A stretch of 64,000 bases of DNA from Paraflavisolibacter caeni. Its GTDB lineage: Bacteria > Bacteroidota > Bacteroidia > Chitinophagales > Chitinophagaceae. The stretch is taken from the NCBI RefSeq assembly GCF_025628885.1, contig NZ_JAOTIF010000013.1:100065-164064 (forward strand). Direction: 5' to 3'. The notes under the pieces were generated by a model. That model was not told the DNA's origin and made no database searches. It saw nothing but the letters and a program-made list of their open reading frames with translations. The translations under genes and the position numbers were made by a program. Below are positions 17,571 through 26,274 of the stretch, piece by piece. Positions within the stretch are counted from its first letter, which is position 1; every line of letters begins with the position of its first letter.

Positions 17571-18335
17571 TTAGCCTGCTATGATCAACTCAATTTCATG
17601 GTCTTTAAACACCTGCTTGAATTTATCCTCAATAGCAGCATCAGTAATAATGTAATCGATCAATGATAAAGCCCCGAGGCTGGCAAAAGCACTCTTACCA
17701 ATCTTAGTGGAATCGGCAACCAAGAAAGTGGTATCGGCTGCATCAATCATTGCCTTTTTAACCACCAAGTCACTGATACTTGGGTAAGTAAGACCAGCCT
17801 TCAGAGAAATACCTGCTGTAGCCAGGAATAACTTCTGCACATTAATGCCCTTGAAAAAGTCGGCCGCTTTCTGGCCAGTAAGGGACAAAGTTGGAGGCTT
17901 GAATTCCCCGCCAGTTACAATGACTTCAATACCTGGTTCTGCACCCAAGAGCAAGGCAATATTTAAAGCATTCGTTAGTACTGTCAGGTTTTTGAAACCC
18001 TTCAATTTCTTTGCAATCTCTGTAGTGGTAGTACCAGAATCCAAGATGATCGTATCGCCACTCTCAATGTATTCCAGGCATTTGCTTGCTATCAACTCCT
18101 TCTTTTCCATATTCTCCTGATTAGCCAGAGAAAATGCCTGCACCTGATCCTTAATATTTTTTAGAAAAGCGCCTCCGTGCTCCTTTATCACTAGACCATC
18201 CCTTTCCAACTTTTCAAGATCCTGGCGAATGGTCACTTCAGTTACCTTGAAGATTCTTGCAAGGTCAATGACCTTGGCGGAACCATCTTCCTTTATTAAT
18301 TCATAGATTTTCTCCCGCCTTTGATTTGGAATCAT
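17571..18335 (-). CDS. DeoR/GlpR family transcriptional regulator
   Basis: 254 residues with an N-terminal DeoR helix-turn-helix (RREKIYELI at 6-14, VTEVTIRQDLEKLERDGLV at about 30-48) and a C-terminal phosphosugar-sensing domain containing DSGTTTTEIAKKL (about 98-110) and VTGGEF. Such proteins usually repress a sugar operon until a phosphorylated intermediate binds. As first gene of the nine-gene operon it probably controls its own promoter. An AT-rich stretch with TCGAAAA lies about 60 bases upstream (18398-18404), and similar TTTTCG elements cluster before susC, so it may also act there. Confidence 0.9.
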   Translation of the reverse strand: MIPNQRREKIYELIKEDGSAKVIDLARIFKVTEVTIRQDLEKLERDGLVIKEHGGAFLKNIKDQVQAFSLANQENMEKKELIASKCLEYIESGDTIILDSGTTTTEIAKKLKGFKNLTVLTNALNIALLLGAEPGIEVIVTGGEFKPPTLSLTGQKAADFFKGINVQKLFLATAGISLKAGLTYPSISDLVVKKAMIDAADTTFLVADSTKIGKSAFASLGALSLIDYIITDAAIEDKFKQVFKDHEIELIIAG

Positions 18336-18444
18336 AAATCCAAGTAGTTTCTTTTTTGTTTAAAAATAATAATATTCTATGAAATAACCCAATAAAATCG
18401 AAAATAAAAGAAAAAAATAGTAAAAAATAGGAACAACAAATGAT

Positions 18445-18482
18445 TCGAATCTACCAGAGGCGGACAAGTTTGAATGAAGAAT
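18445..18482. repeat. Dispersed 38-bp element, copy A
   Basis: Matches the element at 31843-31880 at 33 of 38 positions by eye, including the shared GGACAAGTTTGAATGA block. Its first half can fold through a CTACC/GGCGG-like core. Located just upstream of the 11-bp repeat region. Confidence 0.6.
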
Positions 18483-18541
18483 GGGAGAAAGGGAATGATA
18501 TAAGGATATTAGGGTATGGGTTGGGTGAAAAATGGTTTCTA

Positions 18542-18618
18542 GGCTCAAGTACGGCTATGATACGGCTAAGGTACGGCTCAAGTACGGCTCAGGTACGGCT
18601 CAGGTATGGATTCAGGGT
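18542..18618. repeat. Seven tandem 11-bp units (GGCTCAGGTAC-like)
   Basis: Units start at 18542, 18553, 18564, 18575, 18586, 18597 and 18608. The consensus GGCTCAAGTAC/GGCTCAGGTAC varies at one to four positions per unit, the last unit being degenerate. 11 bp is about one DNA turn and is not a multiple of three. Confidence 0.85.
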
Positions 18619-18800
18619 CAAGAGGAAGGGAGGGGTCAAAATCTGTTTCGTGCACTAAGTATACTTGAAGTGTGCTTGATGAGTGCTTGATCTATACACC
18701 AAACCTACTCCAGCTATGTAAAAGAGGGGAGATTTGGGGGATTTCGGATTTGGGAATTTAGTGATGCTGAGGTAAACAAATACCAAACTAGTAGAGCAGC

Positions 18801-18921
18801 TATGGCTTTGATATGGAGTTAGTACGGGGTAGACAGGGAGTAACACCGGAGTATCTATGGAGTAAGGTCTCTATAACATCTCTATAACATCTCTATAAGG
18901 TCTCTGTAAGGTTGGGGTGGA
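18801..18921. repeat. Eleven consecutive 11-bp units, drifting in sequence
   Basis: Units begin every 11 bases from 18801 to 18911. Early units are TATGGAGTTAG-like (18812, 18856), later ones GTCTCTATAAC- or ATCTCTATAAC-like (18867, 18878, 18889, 18900). The phase stays constant while the sequence changes along the array. Confidence 0.8.
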
Positions 18922-19071
18922 AATGAGAAAAGTAGTATCTAAAATGTAAATATAAAACTGAGGTTGGGTGAAACGAAGGAGAAAAGAGCTATGCTGATTT
19001 GGATGAATCAGGAGGCGGAAGGATGAGGAATATGGTGTTGAGGCGTTTGGTTGGTGAGGTGGCGAGAAAGG

Positions 19072-19112
19072 AAAAACCCGGTTTATAACCTTAATTGGTT
19101 ATAAACCGGGTT
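19072..19112 (-). terminator. Intrinsic terminator of the susCD operon
   Basis: Positions 19075-19090 pair perfectly with 19097-19112 (16 bp, six-base loop). On the minus strand the stem is followed by a T-run (the A-run at 19072-19076 here). It lies 28 bases past the susD stop codon. Confidence 0.88.
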
Positions 19113-19139
19113 GCTGCTTAAATAAAAATCAACTTAGTA

Positions 19140-20585
19140 CTAATAACCAGGATTTTGTGGTGCCAGGTTGGGATTCTGGTTCAGTGAATATTGTGGCACG
19201 GGCAGTAATAATTTATTAGCATTCACTGCTTTTCCTTTTGCAGTAAGTACAGCGACTGCACGACCTGTTCTTTTTAAATCGAACCAACGTTGATATTCAA
19301 GGGCAAACTCCATGCGTCGTTCATGTTCAACGGCAAGATCAATTGTTGGGTATTTGACGGCAGGATATCCGGCTGAACCAAAAAGCGGAAGTCCAGCTCT
19401 TGCCCTTACCCTGTTCATGTATTGCGGATCGCCGGTAGCCTCGGTAAGCAGCAACAACACATCAGCGTAACGCAGTACTATGAAATTATTGTTGCAGGCT
19501 TCTGCTCCTCCATCAAGCGGCGCCGTAAGGTCCACCCATTTTTTATTGAACTTGATAGGAACAAAAACACCGCCTTTAGTATAACCAGTATAAAAAGACG
19601 CATCCTTGCGCGTGTCACCATCCTCATATTCATTGTATAAATCATCCGTCACCATATTCATTCCACCGCCATATTTTGTAATGGAAAAATTTTCAAAAGG
19701 CGCAAAAGCTGGCCAGAAAGAACTGTAAGGATTGGCAGCACCACCCAGGTATTGAATTTCAAAAATCGACTCTTTAGTGTTTTTTTGGGCTGTTGTATTT
19801 CCCCATAAGGAAGTGAAAGAAGGCAACAAGTCGTATTTAGAACCACCATAACTGTCTACCACTTCCTTCAAGATTTGCGCAGCCTTGGCTTTATCACCCA
19901 TTGTAAGATATACTTTACCCAACAATGATTTAGCCGCACCTTTGGTCGCTCTTCCTTTGGCAGGCTCACTGCTTGGCTCTGTTAGATCAGTAGCTGCCGC
20001 CTTTAATTCCTCTACAATAAAATTATACACATCTGCCTTAGGAGTCCGCTTCATAGCATAAGCCTCCTCGCCAATGATCGGTTTTGTAACCAGCGGCACA
20101 TCGCCATATAACTGAACCAAGTTGAAATAATACAATCCCCTCAAAAATTTCATCTCGGCGATGATTTGTTTTTTATATGCATCATCCAGGTCAGCATCTA
20201 CTATTTTATCCAATACAATATTTATCTGGTACATGGAGGTATAATAATCAACCCAAAACTGATAAACACCTGTATTGTTTGACGCAACGGTATAATCGCG
20301 GAATGCCTGCTGATCCACAATGGTAAACGAACCAGAAATAGCCAAGGTGGAGACAGTAGCATTATCAGACATTAATTCACCGGTAAACGACATAGCCCCC
20401 TTGGGTGCGTAAATTGTATATAAAGTTGCGTAAGCAGCATTGGTAGCCAGGTCAAAGTCGCTCTTGGTCTTAAAGACTGCATTTGTATTAGCGTTAGATA
20501 TAGGGCTTAACTCAAGAAATGATTTTTTGCAACTGCTTATTAGTACCAATAATGCGAGTATATATGCTATTTTAGAATATTTCAT
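19140..20585 (-). CDS. SusD/RagB family outer-membrane nutrient-binding lipoprotein
   Basis: 481 residues with signal peptide and lipobox (LVLISSC, Cys at about 19), followed by LELSPISNANTNAVFKTKSDF, the usual SusD start (cited in part). The tetratricopeptide-like region carries AEMKFLRGLYYFNLVQLYGDVPL (core AEMKFLRGLYYF), and the C-terminus has VRARAGLP, EFALEYQRWFDLKRTGR and LLPVPQYSLNQNPNL, all typical. SusD proteins cap the SusC channel on the cell surface and bind glycans. It follows susC by 30 bases and ends at a strong terminator. Its ligand is unknown; neighbouring sugar operon genes suggest a glycan releasing the sugar used there. Confidence 0.95.
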   Translation of the reverse strand: MKYSKIAYILALLVLISSCKKSFLELSPISNANTNAVFKTKSDFDLATNAAYATLYTIYAPKGAMSFTGELMSDNATVSTLAISGSFTIVDQQAFRDYTVASNNTGVYQFWVDYYTSMYQINIVLDKIVDADLDDAYKKQIIAEMKFLRGLYYFNLVQLYGDVPLVTKPIIGEEAYAMKRTPKADVYNFIVEELKAAATDLTEPSSEPAKGRATKGAAKSLLGKVYLTMGDKAKAAQILKEVVDSYGGSKYDLLPSFTSLWGNTTAQKNTKESIFEIQYLGGAANPYSSFWPAFAPFENFSITKYGGGMNMVTDDLYNEYEDGDTRKDASFYTGYTKGGVFVPIKFNKKWVDLTAPLDGGAEACNNNFIVLRYADVLLLLTEATGDPQYMNRVRARAGLPLFGSAGYPAVKYPTIDLAVEHERRMEFALEYQRWFDLKRTGRAVAVLTAKGKAVNANKLLLPVPQYSLNQNPNLAPQNPGY

Positions 20586-20615
20586 TTTACTAACTTTTTA
20601 AGTTCGTGGACAATT

Positions 20616-23600
20616 TTAGAAATCCATCTTAACGCCGAAGGTTACAATTAAAGGAATCGGATAAGCTCCGTAGTCGGCCCCTAGTAACAAGCCCGGAGGA
20701 TTGCTTGAATTGCCACCGTTAGCACCTGGTACAGAAGAAGTGCCGACAGAATAGGTACTGTTTTCCGGATCATAACCCACATAATCGCTGAACACATATA
20801 CGTTTTCTGCATTAGCATATACCCGCACATTTTTAATAGGAGTCTTTTTAAGAACAGAGTTTGGCAAAGAATAAGAGGCTCTCAAGTTTTTAATTCTTAC
20901 GAAGGTGCCATCCTCCATCCAATAGTTAGAGTATCCTTGTATAAAAGCGGCTTTACCTTGAGCGTTGGCAGAATAAGTGGCATAAGGTTTAAATGTTTTG
21001 CCATCGCCGGGTTCCTGTTCGGATTTCCAATAGTTTGTTACAGAAGCATAGGAATTACGGCTATCGTTCCAGAACTTGCTGAAACGGGTCTGCTGATTCC
21101 ATATCTCACTACCAAACACGCCTTGCAGCATAAAGGAGAATTCAAAGCCTTTATAACGAAGTGTATTGGTAAGACCTGCGGTAAAGTCGGGCTGGATATT
21201 ACCTAAAATAGTACGGTCATTGATGTCAATCTTTTTATCACCGTTCACATCCCGGATGATTGGATCACCAGGTGCCGCACCGGCATAATGTATGGATTTA
21301 TCAACCTCGCTTTGGTTGTTGTAGATACCATCAAAAATATATCCTTTGTAATTGGATATGGGCTGACCTACTTCTGTTACGAAATAACCCCATTCATCTA
21401 TTTCAATAGGCGCATTGTTAGGCCCTAATTTCAATACTTTATTCCTATTGATTGATAAATTGAAATCAGTACTCCAGGTAAAAGCCCCGCCATCAATATT
21501 TTTTGTGGACAGGCCGAATTCAAAACCCTTGTTTTCCATGCTGCCAATATTGGTCAATTGCGTTGTAAAACCAGTATAAGCAGGCACAGGTACGTTCAAC
21601 AACATGTCTTTTGTTACAGACTTATAGGCATCTATGGTAATATTGATCCGGTTTTTTAATAAAGCCAGGTCGGCACCTATGTTATACTGGCCTGTTTTTT
21701 CCCATTTAAGACCAGGATTGGAGATAGATATCGTACGCAAACCGTTTACAACTGAAGTACCGTTCACATAACGGGAAGTACCCAGCAAAGAAATGGAGCC
21801 ATAATTTGGGATCAGGTTGTTACCTGTTTGTCCATAGCTCACCCTGAGTTTTAAGGTATTGATGGCCGCCATATTGCGCATGAAGCCTTCATCGGAAACC
21901 AGCCAGGCAGCAGAAACGGAAGGGAAAGTACCCCACTTGGAATCTTCACCAAACCTTGAACTACCATCACGACGCAGCGTAGCATTCATGAAATACCTGT
22001 TTTTAAATCCATAGCTCACCCTGCCTAGCATGGAAAGCAATGACCATTCTTCGGCGAAATTTGCATTGGCTGGTTTGGTAATGGTACCTGCAGCATTGAT
22101 TGTTCGAACCAGGTCGTTGGGGAAATCAGTCCCATTGATGGCGGTGTTTTCAAACCTGTTCTTTTGTGAACTATAACCGGCAACAGCACCCAACGTATGA
22201 TCACCAAATGTTTTATTGTAAGTAGCAGTAAATTCAGCAAGCCAGTTCAGGTTTGAAGTAGTTTTTACAGACGCCTGTGCAGGCAACACACTTGAATAAC
22301 CGTAACCCTGGCCAGCTTCCCAATACCAGTTGTTATTAGTATTGGTCACGTTTCCGTTACCGCTGGCACGCAGGGTAAGATCCTTGATAGGCTTAACTTC
22401 CAGGTAAGCATTTGCCAGCGTATTATATGTCTTGTTTAATTTGTCGGCATAGGAAATCAAGGAATGCGGGCTCCATAATTGCACGCCAAATGTTTGAAAA
22501 CGTTTCCAGGTAGAATTAGGATCTAAAAAGCCAAGATATCCATTTTCATTGTATTCCGGGAAAATAGGATCACTTTGCAATCCCAGGCTCACTACATCAC
22601 TTTTACCAGAGGTTCCGTCGGTACGGTCATTTGTCCCAGTAAAAGCAATGTTTAAACCAGCTGTTACCCGATCTGATATTTTTTGCCTGATATTGGAACG
22701 CAGGGAAAGGCGTTTATAAAAATTTTCAATCAACACGGCTTTTTGATCCAGATAGCCCACAGAAAAGAGGTAACTGGTTTTATCTGTACCTCCATTTAAC
22801 GATACCTGAGCATTGGACATTGGTGCTGTCTGGTACATTACATCCTGCCAGTCAGTGCCTTTGCCAAACTGCGCAGGATTTGTCAGAAAATCGTCAGGGA
22901 TCATATAGTTTTTTGCACCACTAACCAGAGACCGTTTAGCATTATCATCAGTAGGTTTATTGTTCACAGGATCCAATAAAACCCATGCATTATTCCTGGC
23001 ATCAATGTAATATTTAATCCACTCCTGCGCATCCATCATATCCACCTTGCGAGTCACTTTGCTGATTCCTTGCTCATAGGCAACATTTACCTGTGTTTTA
23101 CCCGCCTTGCCCAGTTTGGTAGTAACAATGATCACACCGTTGGCTCCCCGGGAGCCATAAATTGCAGAAGAAGCTGCATCTTTCAAAATCTCAACAGACT
23201 GAATATCCTGCGGATTGATCTGGTTCAGATCAAAGTTTTCCAATGCCATTCCATCCACTACATATAATGGTGTAGTTCCAGCGGTAATCGAACTGTTACC
23301 CCGAATTTTGATGGTAGGGCCGAAACCAGGAGCGCCCTGAGATGAAGCAATCTGGACCCCCGGAACTGTACCTGCCAGAGATTGTGCTACGTTAGAAAAA
23401 GAACGGTCCTTAAACTCATCATATCCCACCGAAACAACCGCACCTGTAACGGCACGTTTCTTTTGGGTACCGTAACCAATCACTACAACGTTTTCCATGG
23501 CTTTTGAATCTGTGCTCAGGTTGATGGCAAGCTCCACTTGCTTACCCACAGCCACTTCCACCTCCTTGAAACCCACGAAAGAAAAAATTAAAACAGATTC

Positions 23601-23798
23601 ATTACCAGGCACGTTGATGGAAAACCGACCATCTGCGCCGGTGGAGGTACCCTGGTTACCCCCTTTTACCTTGACACTTACACCGGTCATCGTTTCCCCG
23701 TTTTCAGAATTTGTAACACGCCCTTGAATCTGACGTGATTGCGCATGAACTGCCGTAATCAATAGCATGGCAAAAAAGAAGAGAAGACATTGTTTCAT
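20616..23798 (-). CDS. SusC/RagA family TonB-linked outer-membrane receptor
   Basis: 1060 residues: signal peptide (1-19, ending VHAQ), carboxypeptidase-regulatory-like domain with IQGRVTNSENGETMTGVSV (about 23-41), plug domain with VVVIGYGTQKK (about 105), GVQIASSQGAPGFGPTIKIRG, LYVVDG, IQSVEILKDAASSAIYGSRG and NGVIIVTTK (core motifs of SusC), then a C-terminal beta-barrel ending in a final aromatic residue. It imports glycan fragments across the outer membrane using TonB energy. It is the first gene of the susCD pair, with several TTTTCG elements in its upstream region. No glycoside hydrolase gene is linked inside the window, so it is not a complete polysaccharide-utilisation locus here. 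Confidence 0.96.
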   Translation of the reverse strand: MKQCLLFFFAMLLITAVHAQSRQIQGRVTNSENGETMTGVSVKVKGGNQGTSTGADGRFSINVPGNESVLIFSFVGFKEVEVAVGKQVELAINLSTDSKAMENVVVIGYGTQKKRAVTGAVVSVGYDEFKDRSFSNVAQSLAGTVPGVQIASSQGAPGFGPTIKIRGNSSITAGTTPLYVVDGMALENFDLNQINPQDIQSVEILKDAASSAIYGSRGANGVIIVTTKLGKAGKTQVNVAYEQGISKVTRKVDMMDAQEWIKYYIDARNNAWVLLDPVNNKPTDDNAKRSLVSGAKNYMIPDDFLTNPAQFGKGTDWQDVMYQTAPMSNAQVSLNGGTDKTSYLFSVGYLDQKAVLIENFYKRLSLRSNIRQKISDRVTAGLNIAFTGTNDRTDGTSGKSDVVSLGLQSDPIFPEYNENGYLGFLDPNSTWKRFQTFGVQLWSPHSLISYADKLNKTYNTLANAYLEVKPIKDLTLRASGNGNVTNTNNNWYWEAGQGYGYSSVLPAQASVKTTSNLNWLAEFTATYNKTFGDHTLGAVAGYSSQKNRFENTAINGTDFPNDLVRTINAAGTITKPANANFAEEWSLLSMLGRVSYGFKNRYFMNATLRRDGSSRFGEDSKWGTFPSVSAAWLVSDEGFMRNMAAINTLKLRVSYGQTGNNLIPNYGSISLLGTSRYVNGTSVVNGLRTISISNPGLKWEKTGQYNIGADLALLKNRINITIDAYKSVTKDMLLNVPVPAYTGFTTQLTNIGSMENKGFEFGLSTKNIDGGAFTWSTDFNLSINRNKVLKLGPNNAPIEIDEWGYFVTEVGQPISNYKGYIFDGIYNNQSEVDKSIHYAGAAPGDPIIRDVNGDKKIDINDRTILGNIQPDFTAGLTNTLRYKGFEFSFMLQGVFGSEIWNQQTRFSKFWNDSRNSYASVTNYWKSEQEPGDGKTFKPYATYSANAQGKAAFIQGYSNYWMEDGTFVRIKNLRASYSLPNSVLKKTPIKNVRVYANAENVYVFSDYVGYDPENSTYSVGTSSVPGANGGNSSNPPGLLLGADYGAYPIPLIVTFGVKMDF

Positions 23799-24185
23799 AT
23801 GACAACTTTTTGTTTAATGAGCATAGTTTAACTACACCCTTTTTCTTTTGAAAATGGCTACTAAAAAATTGAAATAAACCAGATTGAATTATGGAATGAC
23901 TATTTGTGTTCGAAAATCTTGAAGGGCTGGAGTTTTGTCTTTCAGTGCAATCATTTTCGTTGTTTTTCGTTTTGAAAAGTTAAAGCACATTTTGGTTTAA
24001 AAAAAATATTTTTCGAAAATTTTAGAAAATAAAGGAAAGAAATTAGCGCTAGTATTTGATTATCAAACAATAACTTCCGAGATTATTGAGGGAATCGGGG
24101 CTATGGGAAAGGCAAGATAAGTTCCCATAATTGCGCACCTCGGTACTTCGAGGAAGAAAAAGAAAAGAAATTAATAGAAGAAAAT
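23799..24185 (-). promoter_or_regulatory. Upstream region of susC with repeated TTTTCG elements
   Basis: About 390 bases with no gene. Motifs: TTCGAAAA near 23908, TTTTCG at 23954-23959 and 23964-23969 (same orientation, 10 bases apart), and a palindromic TTTTTCGAAAA around 24010-24019. Similar TCGAAAA occurs before the deoR-type gene. Repeated TTTCG-type half-sites are common operators of DeoR-family proteins, so these are candidate sites for the 17571-18335 regulator. Confidence 0.35.
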
Positions 24186-24232
24186 ACAAAAATAAATAGC
24201 CCTTTACCTGTTGAAGCAATGGGCTATTTATT
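24186..24232 (-). terminator. Intrinsic terminator of the ArsR-family gene
   Basis: Positions 24191-24202 (AATAAATAGCCC) pair with 24221-24232; reading the minus strand, a T-rich tract follows (A-run at 24187-24192). It begins 15 bases after the stop codon of the minus-strand gene. Confidence 0.7.
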
Positions 24233-24246
24233 AAAAAATATCTTGA

Positions 24247-24570
24247 TTATTTACCCAGGAAGTCTTCTATAATGGTTTGTAACTCTTGTAGCCTGGAATA
24301 ATTGACACTATAATGTATCTGTTTTCCATTTCTTATTGTGTTTACGCAACCAGCTTTTCTTAAAATAGCCAGGTGCTGAGAGGCTACAGATTGCTCCAAC
24401 TTCAGCGTTGAATAAATATTGGTTACAGAAGTCCGGCCTTGCTCATTAATATAGTTCAATATTTGCTGCCTAAGCTCATGGTCAATGGCTCTTAACAGCA
24501 GCCTGGCCTTTCTGATCTGCATTTCATTAATAAGTAATGGACTTACTTCTGGTGATAAGGTTTGTACCAT
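24247..24570 (-). CDS. ArsR-family (winged helix) transcriptional regulator
   Basis: A 107-residue protein from the ATG at 24570; in-frame ATGs further up (24636, 24609) would add up to 22 residues without family resemblance. The winged helix has LRQQILNYINEQGRTSVTNIY and the recognition helix SVASQHLAILRKAGCV, followed by the wing NGKQIHYSVNY. ArsR proteins are dimeric repressors often released by metals or thiol oxidation. The usual metal box ELCVCDL is absent and only one Cys is present (AGC), so its signal is not evident. It stands alone, upstream of the susC promoter region and divergent from the small gene at 24727. Confidence 0.85.
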   Translation of the reverse strand: MVQTLSPEVSPLLINEMQIRKARLLLRAIDHELRQQILNYINEQGRTSVTNIYSTLKLEQSVASQHLAILRKAGCVNTIRNGKQIHYSVNYSRLQELQTIIEDFLGK

Positions 24571-24726
24571 AGCAGTAGAGATTATATTTACATAAAAGTA
24601 ATCATGTATCATTGTTTCATGCTGGCAAATCATCATATATAAGGAATTCTAATGAGATTTTAATCTCAGCAGCATCAATCTTTTTTGCCTATTGCATTTT
24701 ACACGCCAGTTTATTATCTTGTTTTT

Positions 24727-24981
24727 ATGACTATTCACGATTTTAAAATCCTCGATGATCATCAGAAAGCAACCGCTTTAGTTGATGAGGGTGTGTTGAT
24801 CGGGAAAAGGGACTTGCTGTTTTACCTAGTGTTTTTATACCAGGTAGAAGGGTTTTACGTGGAAGTGCTCTATAGCATTAAATCAAAAAAAGTGCACAAG
24901 TTCAGAGCATTTGAAAATGTAGGATTACTAGATCCTTATCTCTCAAAAATTGATATTTCAGAACTACATGTATCACAATAG
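24727..24981 (+). CDS. Small hypothetical protein
   Basis: 84 residues from the ATG at 24727, chosen over 24685 because the extra 14 residues are hydrophobic and overlap the divergent promoter region. It is a mixed alpha/beta protein with no membrane segment (LLFYLVFLYQVEGFYVEVLYSI reads as strand rather than helix), no cysteines and no known motif. I do not recognise the family; uncharacterised proteins of about this size with similar openings occur in Bacteroidetes as far as I recall. It is divergent from the ArsR-family gene, which might regulate it. Confidence 0.55.
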   Translation: MTIHDFKILDDHQKATALVDEGVLIGKRDLLFYLVFLYQVEGFYVEVLYSIKSKKVHKFRAFENVGLLDPYLSKIDISELHVSQ

Positions 24982-25202
24982 ATTCAATTTTTCCATTCAA
25001 CTCATATCATAAAACAGTAAATTCTCTTCAACACAAGGCTGATCCAAGTATCATTTTTTAAAATAAGCTCATCATTGAAATTATTCATACTTGAAAAAAG
25101 TATCGAAAATTGATAAAATAATACCAAAAATTGATAAAAATTGATTAGCGGTACACCCAAAATAATTGTACGTTTGACACGTACTATTTGTCATTAAGGG
25201 TT

Positions 25203-25222
25203 GCCTGCATTTCTATGCGGGC
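25203..25222 (-). terminator. Hairpin downstream of the arginase gene
   Basis: GCCTGCAT (25203-25210) pairs with ATGCGGGC (25215-25222), 8 bp with one G-T pair and a four-base loop, 25 bases past the arginase stop. No T-tract follows on the minus strand, so termination is uncertain. The AT-rich bases before it (25100-25145) contain three AAATTGATAAA-like copies. Confidence 0.3.
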
Positions 25223-25247
25223 TTCCTGTGCATTAAACAGAAGCTTT

Positions 25248-26195
25248 TTAACTCATCAGCAATACATTTACACTTCTTTGTAAGATATTAAAGGCAATTT
25301 CCGCCATAAGGTTTTCTTTATCGAGTGTCGGGTTCACTTCAGTTATTTCCAGGCAACAAACTTTTCGGTTCTGCATTAGTTTACTTACCAGGTCTTCGGC
25401 CTCTCTTTCTCTTAAGCCATTGCTTACAGGTGTACCAGTTCCTTTACTAATCGTAGGATCAAGGCTATCTACATCAAAAGAAACATAAATATCAGTACAG
25501 TCGCTAAGGTAGCGTGTAATTTGGCGAATCACCTGTTCTACACCTTTATTGCGCACTTCTTTGGTAGTAATGACTTTGATGTCGTATTTATCAATCAAAT
25601 GCTTTTCTTCTTTTTCATAATCACGTAAAGAGACCAATACAATATCTTCAGGCAGTACTTTAGGAGATATTTTACCAATATTTTTCAAACTGCTCCAACA
25701 TTTTGTAATATCAGAATCCAGGTCGTGCACCGAAGATTCTTTATTGTCTTCACCTATGGTTGCAGCCAGTGGCATGCCATGCATATTTCCGGAAGGAGTG
25801 GTATATGGAGTATGAAGATCGGCATGAGCATCGATCCAAATCACCCCCAGCTTGCTTTGAGGCTTTGCTATTTTAACACCAGCAATAGATCCGGCTGCAT
25901 TACTATGATCCCCACTAAGGATGACTGGGAAGAAATTACTTTTAATGGTCTCAGCAACTGCTTTACTCACTTTTTCGCACATAGTAATTACGCCTTTGAT
26001 GCGTTTAGCATATGGCGATTCTATGGGTTCAAATAAGAGTTTATTTTCATGCTGTATTTTTTCGGAAGGGAAATGGATAAAAAAACTGCTCATAAAATCT
26101 AAAGCTGCAATTTTAATTGCATCAATCCCAAGGCTTGCGCCTCGCGTTCCCGCACCTACTTCAGATGGCACTTCAATCAGCTTAATGTTCTTCAT
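25248..26195 (-). CDS. Arginase/agmatinase family protein (probable arginase)
   Basis: 315 residues of the ureohydrolase family, binuclear manganese enzymes that hydrolyse guanidino groups and release urea. Metal ligands are visible: H97 in SGDHS, D122, H124 and D126 in DAHAD, and D241 and D243 in SFDVDSLDP. H128 follows as in DAHADLH, where arginases normally have N in DAHADIN, and GTGTPV and GLREREA match the arginase C-terminal part. Length fits arginase (about 300-320). It is preceded by the universal stress gene on the same strand but separated by an 18-bp-stem hairpin, so the two may be separate units. Formiminoglutamase or agmatinase activity cannot be excluded. Confidence 0.85.
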   Translation of the reverse strand: MKNIKLIEVPSEVGAGTRGASLGIDAIKIAALDFMSSFFIHFPSEKIQHENKLLFEPIESPYAKRIKGVITMCEKVSKAVAETIKSNFFPVILSGDHSNAAGSIAGVKIAKPQSKLGVIWIDAHADLHTPYTTPSGNMHGMPLAATIGEDNKESSVHDLDSDITKCWSSLKNIGKISPKVLPEDIVLVSLRDYEKEEKHLIDKYDIKVITTKEVRNKGVEQVIRQITRYLSDCTDIYVSFDVDSLDPTISKGTGTPVSNGLREREAEDLVSKLMQNRKVCCLEITEVNPTLDKENLMAEIAFNILQRSVNVLLMS

Positions 26196-26210
26196 GCAAG
26201 GTGAAATTCA

Positions 26211-26265
26211 ATTTACAATATACAATTTACGGTTTATCGCACACTGCAAATTGTATATTGTAAAT
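26211..26265. terminator. Long perfect inverted repeat between usp and arginase genes
   Basis: Positions 26211-26228 pair perfectly with 26248-26265 (18 bp, 19-base loop). The stem is AT-rich. It begins just after the universal stress gene on the minus strand, so it may end that transcript or act as a dispersed palindromic element; no clear T-tract. Confidence 0.5.
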
Positions 26266-26274
26266 CTAACTACA

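Larger units (their letters stand above)
18336..19071. other. Non-coding, repeat-rich intergenic region
   Basis: This 0.7-kb stretch between the deoR-type gene start and the susCD terminator has no credible gene. The first 90 bases are very AT-rich and should hold the operon promoter. The rest is G-rich on the plus strand and is largely made of 11-bp units (18542-18618, shorter runs near 18670-18692, 18801-18921). A reading frame across 18440-18658 is a by-product of the repeats. Confidence 0.7.

Noticed and set aside
18440..18658. 72-codon frame across the 11-bp repeats
   Set aside because: Its sequence is dictated by the tandem repeats, with no family resemblance and no start context.
18542..18921. 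CRISPR array in the 11-bp repeats
   Set aside because: Units are too short and contiguous, with no spacers.
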